Source: Nitrospirota bacterium | Lineage (GTDB): Bacteria; Nitrospirota; Nitrospiria; Nitrospirales; Nitrospiraceae | Assembly: GCA_004296885.1 (NCBI GenBank) | Contig: SCVN01000006.1 | Location: 1 to 58,167 of the forward strand | Direction: 5' to 3' | Length of the DNA stretch: 58,167 nucleotides | Part shown: piece after piece, positions 34,201 through 45,132 of the stretch | Position numbering within the stretch: the first letter of the stretch is position 1 | How the letters are laid out: every line of letters starts with the position of its first letter | Translations under genes and position numbers: made by a program | Notes under the pieces: generated by a model | What the model saw: only the letters and a program-made list of their open reading frames with translations | Databases searched by the model: none | What the model was told of the DNA's origin: nothing

Positions 34201-35655
34201 TCATCCCTCAGGCGGCAACTTTATTTCCTTCACCTCACCGAACCCAGACAGCACTTGCGGCAGCGCGTCAACCGGACCGACCGCCAGGATGCGGAGCTGG
34301 TCCGGATGGAGGTGCTTGCGGGCCGCTTGCAGCAAGTCGTCCTTGGTCAGCTTCACGACTTTATCCCGCATCTGCTGGAGAAAGTCCTTGGGCAGGCCGT
34401 CGTACTCCAGCCCGATCAGGCGGCTGACGATGCTGGAGGCGCTGGTGAACGAGAAGACAAAGGAATTCACGAAGGCCTCCTTCGCTTCCGCCAGTTCCTG
34501 GTCCGTCACCGGCTCTTTCTGGAGCCGTTCCATATTGGCCACCAGGCGGTTCACCACTTCCTGCGTCGAGGCCAGCTTGGTTTCCGCGCGCATCCCCCAG
34601 ACCCCCTGCTCGCGCACCCCGGCCCGGAGCGAACTGCCCACCGAGTAGGCCAGCCCTTGTTTGGTCCGCACATCCTGGAACAAGCGGCTGCGGAATCCGC
34701 TCCCGCCGAGAATGTCGTTGAGCAGCGAGACGGCCGGATAGTCGGGATCGCTCTCCTTGATCGAGAGGTGGCCGGCCCGCAGATGGGTCTGCTGGCTCCC
34801 CTTGCCGACGACACGGACGATACGCTTCCCGTCACGCCCCTGCTCCGCTTGGACCGGCGGGAAGGCGATCTTCGGCACCTCCCCCCTGGGCCAGGCGCCG
34901 AACGTCTCGCGCAGCGCCGCCAGCATCGGGCCCTTGTCGAAATCCCCCGTCACGCCCAGCACAATCCCATTGGGATGGACCGTGCGGGCATGGAAAGCCA
35001 GCAAGTCCTGGCGGGTGATCCTGGTGACCGAGGCCACGGAACTTTCGCGCGCGAAGGGGTGCTCCGCTCCGTAGAGCAACTTGGCGAACTCGCGCCCGGC
35101 GATGGATTGTGGCTGATCCTGGCGTCGGCGGATACCCTCGATCGCCTGGAGTTTGGCCAGTTCGACCCGGCTGGAGTCGAAGGCGGGCGTCATGAGCATG
35201 TCGGCAAAGATCCGGAGCCCGCGGGGCACATCCTTCTTCAGCACATCCAACATGGCGGAGCCGGACTCGGTCCCGATGCCCACCGAAACCCCAGCCGCCA
35301 GTTGCTCCAGCTCCTGGTCCACCTCCTCGGCGGACATGCGCGCGGTTCCGCCCGTCCGCATCGTGGCGCCCGTCAGGCCGGCCAGACCAACCTTGTCCGA
35401 CGGGTCCAGCCAGGCGCCGGTCTGCATCGTGGCGGTGATCGTGACCAGCGGCAGTTCGTGGTCTTCCAGCAAATACACGACCATGCCGTTGTCCAGCACC
35501 ACCCGCTCCGGCTCCGGCGGGGTAAATTGGACCGTGTCGAACTTCATCGTCCTCGGATCGTCCTGCGCCAGCACAAGCGGAGATTCGACTCCAAGGCACA
35601 GTGTCACTGCCACCGCCAACCCTGCGATTCTTTGCATCATCGGCCTTTTCACCAT
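34201..35655 (-). CDS. M16-family peptidase, non-catalytic partner
   Basis: A 484-residue exported protein (signal peptide ending near LVLAQ). It has the two M16 halves (about 45-250 and 260-480) with HLRAGHLSIKESDPDYPAVS and GSGFRSRLFQDVRTKQGLAY. The zinc motif HxxEH is replaced by LAGLTGATMRTGG, so it cannot bind zinc as the active subunits do. This is the pattern of M16B heterodimers in which one subunit is catalytic and one structural. The active partner is encoded 26 bp upstream on the same strand. ATG 35643 is an alternative start. Confidence 0.9.
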   Translation of the reverse strand: MVKRPMMQRIAGLAVAVTLCLGVESPLVLAQDDPRTMKFDTVQFTPPEPERVVLDNGMVVYLLEDHELPLVTITATMQTGAWLDPSDKVGLAGLTGATMRTGGTARMSAEEVDQELEQLAAGVSVGIGTESGSAMLDVLKKDVPRGLRIFADMLMTPAFDSSRVELAKLQAIEGIRRRQDQPQSIAGREFAKLLYGAEHPFARESSVASVTRITRQDLLAFHARTVHPNGIVLGVTGDFDKGPMLAALRETFGAWPRGEVPKIAFPPVQAEQGRDGKRIVRVVGKGSQQTHLRAGHLSIKESDPDYPAVSLLNDILGGSGFRSRLFQDVRTKQGLAYSVGSSLRAGVREQGVWGMRAETKLASTQEVVNRLVANMERLQKEPVTDQELAEAKEAFVNSFVFSFTSASSIVSRLIGLEYDGLPKDFLQQMRDKVVKLTKDDLLQAARKHLHPDQLRILAVGPVDALPQVLSGFGEVKEIKLPPEG

Positions 35656-35681
35656 GTCCCTCTTGCTATTCTCCCTCACGC

Positions 35682-37223
35682 TCAACGCTTCCCGTCTTTT
35701 CCAGCGGCCGGCTTGACCAGGGTCGCCACGGTTCGGTTGGGCTTGACGAAATATTGCGCGGCCACGCGCTGGATGTCGGCGGGCGTCACCGAGGCAATCT
35801 TGTCGCGCACCTTCAGGATGTACCGCCAGTCTCGAGCCACCGTCTGAAAGAAGGCGAGTTGCGAGGCCAGGCCGCTGTTGGACCGCAGGGACCGGACCAG
35901 GGAGGCGTCCAGATTGTTCAGCACTTTCTCCAGCTCCTTGGCCGACACCGGCTCGGTTTTCAACCGTTCCAACTCCTCCTCGACCGCCGCTTCCAGTTCC
36001 GCCGTCCGGTGCGGGGCGAGAGGCGCGGCGCTGATCACGAACAAATTGGGATCGCGCTGGCCGGGAAAGCCGGAATCGGTGCCGACGGAGACCGCGACGC
36101 GCTTCTCGCGCACGAGCTTCTGGTACAGCCGCGAGGTCACGCCTTCCGACAGGACCGAGTCCAGCACGTCGAAGACAAAATCGTCCGGGTGGCCCAGGGA
36201 CGGCTTGTGATAGCCCAGGATCAGGATCGGCTCCGCCTCGAACTCCACCTCGATGCGCCGCTCGCCTTTCTGCGGCGGTTCGACCGTCACCACGGGAGGC
36301 GGCGGCGGAGCCGCAGGCAAGGCGCCGAAGGTCCGTTCGATCAAGGCGATGACTTCTGTGGGATTGATGTCCCCTGCAATCGCCACAACGGCATTGTTCG
36401 GTCCGTAGTAGGTGCGGAAGAACCGCTCCGTGTCGGCCGGCGTGAGGACCAGGATGTCCGAGCCCCAACCGATCGTCGGGAAGCCGTAGGGATGGGCCTG
36501 GAAGGCCGCGGCGGCAAAGGCTTCGAAGAGCAGGCCGTTGGGACTGTCCTCCGTCCGCAGCCGCCGCTCCTCCATCACCACGGCCCGTTCCTTGTAAAAT
36601 TCGCGCAGGACCGGGTGAGCCATCCGGTCCGCTTCGATCGCGGCCCAGAGCGGCAGGCGGTTGGCCGGCAGACTGACGGTGTAGCGCGTGACGTCCTTGC
36701 CCGTAGAAGCATTCAGTCCCACCGCTCCATGGCGTTGGTAGAGCAAGGACATCTCGTTGCCCACGACCAAAGCATCGGCCGCCGCCTGGACTTCCCTGAA
36801 CGTCTGCCGCTTGTACTGCAAGGCGGGAGAATCCTGCTGGCCGGCGGCGCGAAGCTGCTCGCGCAGCGCTTCAATCTCTCCGTTGAGCCGATCCAATTCC
36901 GCCAGCAGCGGCCGTTCCTTGGCATAGTCCCTGGTGCCCAGGGTCTTGGTCCCCTTGAAGGCCATGTGTTCATAGAGATGCGCCACGCCGGTGATGCCGG
37001 TATGTTCGTTGATCCCGCCGACGCCGAACGTCATATTGATGGAAAGGACCGGGCTCTCGTGCCGCTCGACCAGCAGGACCGTGAGGCCGTTCGCCAGCCG
37101 GTGCTCGATGACGCGTTCGGCCAACCCGTTCGATGGAGCCCCCGCCGCCGCCTGAACGGGACCGGCGAGCAGGCAGCTTGCGAACAGGATCAACACCCAC
37201 CATCGTCGTCTCGTCTGCATCAT
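35682..37223 (-). CDS. M16-family zinc peptidase, catalytic subunit
   Basis: A 513-residue exported protein (signal peptide to about residue 26). The inverted zinc motif HxxEH is present in VAHLYEHMAFKG, followed by a Glu further on in RMAHPVLREFYKERAVVMEERR. The second half has SEGVTSRLYQKLVREKRVAV. Together with the non-catalytic subunit downstream it should form a periplasmic chamber-type peptidase that degrades unfolded peptides. It follows the HAD phosphatase gene with a 4-base overlap on the same strand. Confidence 0.93.
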   Translation of the reverse strand: MMQTRRRWWVLILFASCLLAGPVQAAAGAPSNGLAERVIEHRLANGLTVLLVERHESPVLSINMTFGVGGINEHTGITGVAHLYEHMAFKGTKTLGTRDYAKERPLLAELDRLNGEIEALREQLRAAGQQDSPALQYKRQTFREVQAAADALVVGNEMSLLYQRHGAVGLNASTGKDVTRYTVSLPANRLPLWAAIEADRMAHPVLREFYKERAVVMEERRLRTEDSPNGLLFEAFAAAAFQAHPYGFPTIGWGSDILVLTPADTERFFRTYYGPNNAVVAIAGDINPTEVIALIERTFGALPAAPPPPPVVTVEPPQKGERRIEVEFEAEPILILGYHKPSLGHPDDFVFDVLDSVLSEGVTSRLYQKLVREKRVAVSVGTDSGFPGQRDPNLFVISAAPLAPHRTAELEAAVEEELERLKTEPVSAKELEKVLNNLDASLVRSLRSNSGLASQLAFFQTVARDWRYILKVRDKIASVTPADIQRVAAQYFVKPNRTVATLVKPAAGKDGKR

Positions 37224-37882
37224 GAAAAAAGTCCTATCATGTCTTCCGGTTGTTCGATGAACCAGTCCGGGTTGCAGGCGGCCATCTTCTCCCGGTTCCC
37301 CATCCCATAGCCGACCGCGCAGACCCGGATGCCGGCGTTATGCCCGCCGTTGATATCGTTCGTGCTGTCCCCGATGAGCACGGTCCGCTCCTTGCCGACC
37401 TTCAGCTCTTCCATCACCTTCACCAGCATCCCCGGCTCCGGCTTCAGCCCATAGCCGTTGTCGCCGCCGACGACGTAGGTGAAATGATGCGCCCCGAGCC
37501 CTTGCAGGATTTTCATGGTGTACTCGATGGACTTGTTCGTGGCGACCGCCTTCTGTTTGTGGGCATAGTGGGCCAGGACCCGCTCGACGCCGGAGTAAAA
37601 TTGCGTCCGGTCGAGGCAGTGGGCCAGGTAATGGCCGCGGAACACCCGCAAGGCCTCCTCGTAGCTGGCCTGATCGGCCTCCCCGACGGAGAGGCGGAGC
37701 AACCGTTTGACGCCGTCGCCGACGAAGCCGAAGATTTCTTCCTGCGGGCGGAGCGGCAAACCCAACTCGCCCAGCGTCAGATTGACCGCCGTAGCGATGT
37801 CCCACTTGGATTCGATCAGCGTCCCGTCCAGGTCGAAGATCAAGAGATCGACCGGCACGGCCCGCGGCTTGGCCTTCGTCAT
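37220..37882 (-). CDS. HAD-family phosphatase, phosphoglycolate phosphatase-like
   Basis: A 220-residue haloacid-dehalogenase-superfamily hydrolase. Motif I FDLDGTLIES (nucleophile Asp), motif II VATNKS, the Lys in GLKPEPG, and motif IV VLIGDSTNDINGG are all present; a helical cap lies between I and II. It resembles Gph, which removes 2-phosphoglycolate, but other substrates are possible. The start at 37882 overlaps the end of the upstream exported-protein gene by 4 bases. Confidence 0.88.
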   Translation of the reverse strand: MTKAKPRAVPVDLLIFDLDGTLIESKWDIATAVNLTLGELGLPLRPQEEIFGFVGDGVKRLLRLSVGEADQASYEEALRVFRGHYLAHCLDRTQFYSGVERVLAHYAHKQKAVATNKSIEYTMKILQGLGAHHFTYVVGGDNGYGLKPEPGMLVKVMEELKVGKERTVLIGDSTNDINGGHNAGIRVCAVGYGMGNREKMAACNPDWFIEQPEDMIGLFS

Positions 37883-38427
37883 GGCGCTTGCCTCACGCTC
37901 TCCAGAAGCTCCGCGAGTTTGGCCCCCTTGGCCCCGTCGGTCTCCTGCAGCATCGCCTGCCGCACGTGGCCGATCAGGCGCTTGCGACCGACGTGCGGCG
38001 GCAGGGTCGGCTCGATGATCCGCCAGCGGTCCCCGACGGCCTTCACGTGAAACCGAACCTCCTCCACGTGCGGCTCCGGTTTGAAGACGACCTCGTCCCA
38101 TTCCATCGTGCCGAGCACCTTGAACTTGACGGGAATCCACACCTCCAGCAAGCTCACCACTTCCCAGGCCTTGATTTCGTCGATCACCTCGTAGTCCTCG
38201 ATCACCACCACAATTCCCCAGGACAGTTCCCGACTCCAATTGACGTAGGGTCGAAGCGTCTCCCAGGACATGGACTCCAGCCGCGCCCCCTTCATGTCCA
38301 GGGACAGGTAGGCCTTGACCACGTTCACAGGGTCCTTCTTCAGATCGCCGGTGAACGCCAGGCCGTCCGCGGCGGGAGCCGCGAGGCACAGGACCAACAT
38401 GATGAGAAGACCGCGCACCGGTGCCAT
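37879..38427 (-). CDS. Exported hypothetical protein
   Basis: A 182-residue protein with a signal peptide (MAPVRGLLIMLVLCLAAPAA). Mature part: alpha/beta with PVNVVKAYLSLDMKGARLES and FHVKAVGDRWRIIEPTLPPHVG, like an NTF2-type or lumazine-binding-like fold; this is only suggestive. AGGAG lies 9 bases before the ATG at 38427. The open frame extends further upstream into the 216-bp inverted-repeat element, which sits 11 bp from the start codon and thus in its promoter region. Confidence 0.75.
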   Translation of the reverse strand: MAPVRGLLIMLVLCLAAPAADGLAFTGDLKKDPVNVVKAYLSLDMKGARLESMSWETLRPYVNWSRELSWGIVVVIEDYEVIDEIKAWEVVSLLEVWIPVKFKVLGTMEWDEVVFKPEPHVEEVRFHVKAVGDRWRIIEPTLPPHVGRKRLIGHVRQAMLQETDGAKGAKLAELLESVRQAP

Positions 38428-38438
38428 TGGCTCCGCTC

Positions 38439-38654
38439 CTAGCCCACATGATTCATGACGGCTTCTACTGCAATCGCTGATACGCCGCTGCGACAAGCCT
38501 GCGTGCAGGGTGTCGGCACGCAGGCGGGTGGGCTCGCCGCTCAGTCCCGCACCGTCCTGTTCAAGGACGCCTTGGGCCTTCGCGGCTCCGCGCACCCGTC
38601 TCGCCAGACGTCTCAGCGGTTTCGTCACGAACCCTCATGAATAATGTGGGCTAG
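38439..38654. mobile_element. 216-bp element with 20-bp terminal inverted repeats (MITE-like)
   Basis: Left end CTAGCCCACATGATTCATGA (38439-38458) and right end (38635-38654) are inverted copies with one mismatch. CTAG at both extremes may be a 4-bp target duplication. No transposase. The right CTAG contains the TAG stop of the pyruvate kinase gene; the left end abuts the start of the exported-protein gene. Non-autonomous mobile nature is inferred. Confidence 0.7.
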
Positions 38655-40078
38655 CCTGCTTGGCCGACCTCGTGGACTTTCATGACGTTCGTGCCGCCGA
38701 TCTGCCCGACGAGCGTCCCGGCCAGGATGACGATCCGCGCCCCAGCCGACACCATCTTCTGCTCCGCAAGCCGCCGTTCGACCTCGCGGACCCGGACATC
38801 GGACTCGGCGGCCCGCTGCATGGACAGCGGAAGGACGCCCCAATACAATGCCATACGCCGGCGCACCGGCTCAAACGGCGTGAAGGCGACGATCGGCGCC
38901 GCCGGTCGTTGCTTCGACATGAGGCGCGCGCTGGTCCCCGATTCGCTGAAGACCACGATGGCGGCGGAGCCGGTCGCCTCGGCCGCCTGAAAGGCGGCTT
39001 CGCACAGAGCCTCGGGAATCGAGGTGCCCTCACGGTCCTCGCCGCGCAGCCGCGATGCACCGGGCTCGCCTTCCGCGGTCCGGACGATCCGGTCCATGAC
39101 CTGGACCGATTCGACCGGGTATCGGCCCGCCGCCGTCTCCGCCGAGAGCATCACGGCATCCGTCCCGTCGAACACCGCATTGGCCACATCGGAGGCTTCC
39201 GCTCTGGTCGGCCTCGGCTGCTGGGTCATGGATTCCAGCATCTGCGTGGCCGTAATCACCAGACGCCGGCGCCGATTGGCGGCGCGGATGATGCGTTTCT
39301 GCAGGACCGGCACCACCTCCGGTCCCAACTCCACCCCGAGGTCGCCTCTCGCGATCATCACTCCGTCGGCCGCCTCCAGGATCGCCTCCAGCGCCTCCAC
39401 CGCTTCGGCCCGCTCGATCTTGGCGATGACGGGCACGTGTGTTCCCTGTTCCGCCATCACCCGTCTGGCCGCGATAATGTCTTCCGGCCCGCGCACGAAC
39501 GAGAGGGCTACGTAGTCCACCCCCTGGACGAGGCCGAACCGGAGATCCTCCCGATCCTTCTCCGTGACCGTCGGCGCGCTGATCGCCGTGCCCGGCAGGT
39601 TGAGCCCCTTGTGCGATGCGATGGGGCCGCCGGTAACGACCCGGCAGCGGACCTCTTCCCCGACCACCCGCTCGACCGTCAGCTCGATCAGCCCGTCGTT
39701 GATGAGAATCTTCGCGCCGGGCTTCACATCGCGCGCCAAGCTGGGATAGGTAACCGGCAGACGGAGGGCCCCTGTCACGGAACCAGGCCGAGCCCCATCT
39801 GGTACCAGAGTGATTTCCTGTCCGGCCTTGGTTTCGACCGCCGCCGTCAAGGTTCCGATCCGGATTCGCGGGCCCTGCAAGTCCTGGATGATCGCCACGG
39901 CCCGGCCCCGGCGGGTCGCCGCCTCCCGCACCGCAGCGATGGCGCGGGCATGGGATTCGTGCGTGCCGTGCGAGAAATTCAGCCGCGCCGCATCCAACCC
40001 GGCTTCGATCAGCCGATCGAGCATCGCCGGCTGGTCGCTGGCCGGCCCGATGGTGCAGACGATCTTGGCTTTGCGCAT
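38651..40078 (-). CDS. pyk: Pyruvate kinase
   Basis: A 475-residue glycolytic enzyme converting phosphoenolpyruvate and ADP to pyruvate and ATP. The start is [20 protein letters not shown]; active-site motifs are [11 protein letters not shown], the Mg-binding [25 protein letters not shown] and [20 protein letters not shown]. The C-terminal allosteric domain is present ([20 protein letters not shown]). Its stop codon is the TAG inside the CTAG end of the inverted-repeat element. Transcribed with fumC, which lies 39 bp upstream, or alone. Confidence 0.97.
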   Translation of the reverse strand: MRKAKIVCTIGPASDQPAMLDRLIEAGLDAARLNFSHGTHESHARAIAAVREAATRRGRAVAIIQDLQGPRIRIGTLTAAVETKAGQEITLVPDGARPGSVTGALRLPVTYPSLARDVKPGAKILINDGLIELTVERVVGEEVRCRVVTGGPIASHKGLNLPGTAISAPTVTEKDREDLRFGLVQGVDYVALSFVRGPEDIIAARRVMAEQGTHVPVIAKIERAEAVEALEAILEAADGVMIARGDLGVELGPEVVPVLQKRIIRAANRRRRLVITATQMLESMTQQPRPTRAEASDVANAVFDGTDAVMLSAETAAGRYPVESVQVMDRIVRTAEGEPGASRLRGEDREGTSIPEALCEAAFQAAEATGSAAIVVFSESGTSARLMSKQRPAAPIVAFTPFEPVRRRMALYWGVLPLSMQRAAESDVRVREVERRLAEQKMVSAGARIVILAGTLVGQIGGTNVMKVHEVGQAG

Positions 40079-40117
40079 GTGATCGGTCCGATCGGACGGC
40101 TGGAAGGGTTGCTCCGC

Positions 40118-41530
<1,413 letters not shown>

Positions 41531-41650
41531 GCCCCGTCCTCCCTCAACATGAACTGTGGTGAGAATAGACGAAGAGTGTGCCATGCGGCAAGGGCTTCTG
41601 GATTCTTGACCTGTCGTCGGGCGCATGTTAGGGTGCACGCCGCTTTTCGT

Positions 41651-41683
41651 GAGTCATCGGCAGTCGGCCATCAGCGTTCAGCC
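41651..41683. repeat. 7-bp periodic repeat tract 3
   Basis: Units such as GTCATCG, GCAGTCG, GCCATCA, GCGTTCA run directly into the hemL start codon. Confidence 0.55.
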
Positions 41684-42967
41684 ATGAAGACCACCAAGTC
41701 GAAACAGCTCTTCGCCGAAGCCCAGAAGTACATCCCCGGCGGGGTGAACAGCCCCGTCCGCGCCTTTCGGTCCGTGGGCGGCCAGCCTTTGTTCATCAAG
41801 CGCGCCAAGGGCTCCCATCTCTACGACGTGGACGGGAACAGCTTCATCGATTACGTCCTGTCCTGGGGCCCGATGATCCTGGGCCATGCACCGGCGCCCA
41901 TCATCGCCGCGATCAAGCGCGCCGCCGCCAACGGGACCAGCTACGGGGCTCCGACCGAATTGGAAGTGACGCTGGCCAAGATGATCGGCCAGGCCCTGCC
42001 CTCCATGGAGCAAGTCCGCCTCGTCAGTTCCGGCACGGAAGCGGTCATGAGCGCCATCCGGCTGGCCCGCGGCTATACCAAGCGCGACGGCATCCTCAAA
42101 TTCGAAGGCTGCTACCACGGGCACAGCGACTACCTGCTGGCCAAGGCCGGGTCGGGACTGGCCACGCTCGGCATTCCCGATTGCCCGGGGGTCCCGGCGG
42201 ACTTCACGCGCCATACCCTCACCGCTTCCTACAACGACATCGCCGGCGTGCAGCGCCTCATCAAGGCCCACGGACACAAGCTGGCTTGCGTCATCGTGGA
42301 GCCGGTGGCGGGCAACATGGGAGTGATTCCCCCCGGCCATGGATTCCTGCAGGCCTTGCGGGAACTGACTCGGGCGCACGGCATTCTGCTGATCTTCGAC
42401 GAAGTGATCACCGGCTTCCGCGTCGGCTACGGAGGCGCGCAGGGACTGTACGGCATCAGGCCGGACCTGACCTGCCTGGGGAAGATCATCGGCGGCGGTC
42501 TGCCGGTGGGTGCCTATGGGGGTCGGCAGGAGATCATGCAGTGGATCGCGCCGGCCGGGCCGGTCTATCAGGCCGGGACACTCTCGGGTAATCCGCTCGC
42601 GGTCACGGCGGGCATCGAAACGCTGAAGCGGTTGAAAGCGCCCGGCCTCTACAGGAAGCTGGACCAGCAGGCGGCGGAGCTGGCGGAGGGGATCGGCGCG
42701 GCGGCTAAGAAGGCCGGGGTCCCGCTAACCCAGACGCGGGTCGGCTCGATGCTTTGCGGATTCTTCACGAAGGGCCCGGTGGTAGACTGGGCCTCAGCCA
42801 AGCAGTCGGATACGCAACGCTACGCCAAATTCTTCAACCGGATGTTGGAGAAGGGCTGCTACTTCGCTCCGTCCCAGTTCGAGGCCGCGTTCCTCTCGAC
42901 GGCTCACACGCCAGCCGACGTCGAAAAGACCATCCTCGCGGCGAGAGCTGCGTTCAAGAATCTATAA
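41684..42967 (+). CDS. hemL: Glutamate-1-semialdehyde 2,1-aminomutase
   Basis: A 427-residue PLP enzyme of C5-pathway tetrapyrrole synthesis, producing 5-aminolevulinate. Recognised by [57 protein letters not shown], the PLP site [13 protein letters not shown] and the lysine in [20 protein letters not shown]. Full length. No ribosome-binding site is evident because a 7-bp repeat tract occupies the 33 bases before the ATG. Heme supply suits the cytochrome-rich gene content. Confidence 0.97.
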   Translation: MKTTKSKQLFAEAQKYIPGGVNSPVRAFRSVGGQPLFIKRAKGSHLYDVDGNSFIDYVLSWGPMILGHAPAPIIAAIKRAAANGTSYGAPTELEVTLAKMIGQALPSMEQVRLVSSGTEAVMSAIRLARGYTKRDGILKFEGCYHGHSDYLLAKAGSGLATLGIPDCPGVPADFTRHTLTASYNDIAGVQRLIKAHGHKLACVIVEPVAGNMGVIPPGHGFLQALRELTRAHGILLIFDEVITGFRVGYGGAQGLYGIRPDLTCLGKIIGGGLPVGAYGGRQEIMQWIAPAGPVYQAGTLSGNPLAVTAGIETLKRLKAPGLYRKLDQQAAELAEGIGAAAKKAGVPLTQTRVGSMLCGFFTKGPVVDWASAKQSDTQRYAKFFNRMLEKGCYFAPSQFEAAFLSTAHTPADVEKTILAARAAFKNL

Positions 42968-42978
42968 CCTACGTGGAG

Positions 42979-43023
42979 CTCAGCGATCAGCCTTCAGCTT
43001 CCGGCTGAGAGCTGACGGCTGAC
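42979..43023. repeat. 7-bp periodic repeat tract 4
   Basis: AGCGATC, AGCCTTC, AGCTTCC then the complementary sense GGCTGAG, AGCTGAC, GGCTGAC; the tract changes strand at its centre and could fold as a hairpin after hemL. Confidence 0.6.
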
Positions 43024-43085
43024 CGCGTTATCTGCTGCGATACATCGGCTATCCAAGCGGATACGCTGGCAGACGTTTCGACAAT

Positions 43086-43316
43086 CTACTCGTCGTCTTC
43101 GTCCTCCGCATCCAGCGCCGCCTGCCGCCGCTGTTCCTCCATGGCATTGTGGAGCAGCATCCGGATGAACATCGAGATCAAGGAGCCTTTCTCCAATGTT
43201 CCCCCGGGCGGAACCGCGATCTTACCTTCCTTAATCATCTGATCCAGCCAGGCCTTCTGATCCGGTGCGATCAAGACCGGAATCTCGACCAAGCCGACTT
43301 TTCCAAACATATCCAT
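43086..43316 (-). CDS. Small conserved-looking hypothetical protein
   Basis: A 76-residue protein. It begins MDMFGKVGLVEIPVLIAPDQ, has a central helix (SLISMFIRMLLHNAMEEQRR) and an acidic tail (DAEDEDDE). No signal peptide. The ATG at 43316 is preceded by AAAGGGGG on its strand, a good ribosome-binding site. Function unknown; possibly a small cytoplasmic protein-binding factor. Confidence 0.65.
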   Translation of the reverse strand: MDMFGKVGLVEIPVLIAPDQKAWLDQMIKEGKIAVPPGGTLEKGSLISMFIRMLLHNAMEEQRRQAALDAEDEDDE

Positions 43317-43461
43317 GGTGTAAGCCCCCTTTATCTTTTCATTTTTTGCAATATGGCGATTCGGTCGTGACGCATCATGTCGGCCATTTCAGCATGCGGT
43401 TTTCACCCTTGTCAACCAACCGCTCCCATGGCATGGATTATGCGTTCTCGCAGGCTATCGC

Positions 43462-43496
43462 CACATCTTGACAGATGTGAAAATCGGGCGCAGAGT
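43462..43496 (+). promoter_or_regulatory. Possible promoter with an operator over the -35 site
   Basis: TTGACA (43468-43473) is exactly framed by the inverted repeat CACATC/GATGTG (43462-43467 and 43474-43479). The hexamer 17 bases downstream (CAGAGT) is a weak -10. It would drive the structured RNA that follows. Confidence 0.4.
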
Positions 43497-43499
43497 AAA

Positions 43500-43795
43500 C
43501 GCCGTGTGGGTGCCCTCACAACCCATCGAGGGGAGGTGATCCAGGATACATGACGCCACCGGACAAGGGGAGCCCGCTCCTGTGAGCACACCCGAGGGTT
43601 CGGCGTCAGCGAGAAGAGTCCACAACCGAACATACGCATCTTCTGCTCGGTGCCAGTAGGCACGACCGATTGAGGCTTCGGCCCATCAACAGGAAGACGC
43701 GAGACCGCAGACAATAGGTTGTGCGGTCGGTCGGACTCATCCACCTCGCTGACAAGCAATCCTCATCACAGGAGCGGGCTTCTTCTTTTTCTTCC
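43500..43795 (+). ncRNA. Candidate structured non-coding RNA or leader
   Basis: Nested complementary segments: 43571-43585 with 43766-43780 (15 bp perfect), 43605-43613 with 43745-43753 (9 bp), 43616-43621 with 43733-43738 (6 bp), 43636-43643 with 43693-43700 (7 of 8). Inside are local hairpins TGCC-AGTA-GGCA and GGC-TTCG-GCC. The outer stem is followed by TCTTCTTTTTCTTCC, like an intrinsic terminator, which sets the strand. Upstream, 43508-43520 can pair with 43581-43593 (11 of 13) as an alternative fold. No credible protein frame crosses it. I could not match it to RNase P RNA, tmRNA, SRP RNA or 6S RNA. The nuclease gene follows 98 bp later. Confidence 0.55.
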
Positions 43796-43892
43796 TGATT
43801 GTCCCCGTCCCTGCTCCCTCTCGCTCATCTCCTTCACGCACGAGTCTTGCAGTTCTTCCGTGCCATCGGCTTTTGCAGGAAGGAGGTTCCTT

Positions 43893-44465
43893 ATGACCCG
43901 CTTCCATGGACTCGCCCTATTCGTTCTTCTCGTGGGAATCGTGTTGCCGGACGGCGTCGCTTCAGGCAGTCAGGCTCGTCGCAACGACACGAAGCCTCAA
44001 TCTCCGGCATCGACAGGACAGAAAGCTCACCGTCCCTCCGGTTCAGCCACGGTGCGTCTGCCGCAGATCTATAGCCGGCAGGCGCTTCGGCACCTCGCCC
44101 GCAAACCCTTCGCCCAGGAGCACCTGCTGCCACGGCGGGCGCCGGTGATCCGGCTGCCGCTCCGCATGGCCCCTGCTCCCGCGATCACGCTGGATCCCTG
44201 GAAGATTCGCGTGATCGATGGCGACACCTTCGCCTACGGCGCCGACCGCATCAGGCTGCGTTCAATCGATACGCCCGAGAAGGATCAGTCCGGCGGATTC
44301 GAGGCCACGCAACGACTGGATGCGCTGCTGCACGAAGGGACGGTCACCATGGTCACGGATGCACTGGATCCCTATGGCCGAACGCTGGCCGACGTGTATG
44401 TGAACGATCGAAATGTGGCGGAGGTGCTCAAAAACGAAGGGTACGCCAAGCCGGGGAGCAGATAA
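43893..44465 (+). CDS. Secreted staphylococcal-nuclease-like (SNase) protein
   Basis: A 190-residue protein; AGGAAGGAGG lies 5 bases before the ATG. A signal peptide (to about residue 24) is followed by a basic, low-complexity linker (25-100) and a thermonuclease domain: KIRVIDGDTFAYGADRIRLR, SIDTPEKDQ and DPYGRTLADVYVNDRNVAEV. The catalytic Arg/Glu/Arg pattern (RLRSIDTPE...YGR) is present. It probably degrades nucleic acid outside the cytoplasm. The domain is on the short side (about 90 residues). Confidence 0.88.
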   Translation: MTRFHGLALFVLLVGIVLPDGVASGSQARRNDTKPQSPASTGQKAHRPSGSATVRLPQIYSRQALRHLARKPFAQEHLLPRRAPVIRLPLRMAPAPAITLDPWKIRVIDGDTFAYGADRIRLRSIDTPEKDQSGGFEATQRLDALLHEGTVTMVTDALDPYGRTLADVYVNDRNVAEVLKNEGYAKPGSR

Positions 44466-44532
44466 CGTTGGGCCCGATTCAGCCATCGGCTCTGCACCAA
44501 GGGTGGTGGGAGCAAAACCGAGCGCATCGGTG

Positions 44533-44538
44533 TATAAT
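44533..44538 (+). promoter_or_regulatory. Likely -10 element
   Basis: TATAAT preceded by GTG, 34 bases upstream of the receiver gene ATG. The -35 region is weak. Confidence 0.4.
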
Positions 44539-44571
44539 TGCGGATACCGTTGTCCCGAAGGGAATACCGTC

Positions 44572-44994
44572 ATGACCGGCCTGGAAGACGTTCACACGCT
44601 CACAGACACAGCACCCAACCTCCCGGCGGAGCCGCCGACGATCCTCATCGTCGATGACGAGCCGGGGATCCGACGATTCGTTCGGTTGTTGTTGACCAGG
44701 AACGGATACGGCGTGGTGGAGGCGTCGAATGCGGCGGTCGCCCTGTCGCTGTGCGACCGACATGTCGACACGATCCGCCTCCTGCTGACCGATTTCAGGA
44801 TGCCGGGATTAAACGGAGCCGAATTGGTGACTCGCGTGATGTCCCGCCACCCTCACATCAAGGTGCTCTTCATGACCGGGTTTGCAGCCGACCTCGTCTC
44901 CGAGGCCGGTTTCGGCGTCTCCTTTCTCGCCAAGCCGTTCACGGAGCGAGAATTAGTCAATATGATTCGACAGGCTCTTCCGTCAGACGCATAA
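44572..44994 (+). CDS. Stand-alone response-regulator receiver domain
   Basis: A 140-residue receiver with ILIVDDEPGIRRF, phospho-Asp in LLLTDFRMPGLNGAELV, FMTGFA and Lys in FLAKPFTERELV. The first 20 residues are a flexible tail; no output domain. It resembles the receiver at 10.2 kb and the C-terminal receiver of the hybrid kinase, so all three may take phosphate from related kinases. A consensus -10 lies just upstream, suggesting its own promoter. Confidence 0.9.
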   Translation: MTGLEDVHTLTDTAPNLPAEPPTILIVDDEPGIRRFVRLLLTRNGYGVVEASNAAVALSLCDRHVDTIRLLLTDFRMPGLNGAELVTRVMSRHPHIKVLFMTGFAADLVSEAGFGVSFLAKPFTERELVNMIRQALPSDA

Positions 44995-45132
44995 CCGTTC
45001 CCGCCAAGAAATTAATCGGGATCGTGAGTCTTTGTAGACGCAGGGGCAGGCCTGGGCTTTGACTTCAGCCCTGATGCAGTCGTTGAGCAGCCGGCAGCCA
45101 GCCAAGAGCGGCGCTTTATCGTTTCATTGGGC

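Noticed and set aside
43412-43759. 115-residue minus-strand frame over the RNA candidate
   Set aside because: No ribosome-binding site or recognisable domain, and the region is better explained by nested base pairing.
43500-43795. Known housekeeping RNA (RNase P, tmRNA, SRP, 6S)
   Set aside because: The hallmark conserved segments of RNase P, tmRNA and SRP RNA are not visible; 6S RNA cannot be fully excluded, but the stem and bubble layout does not fit well.
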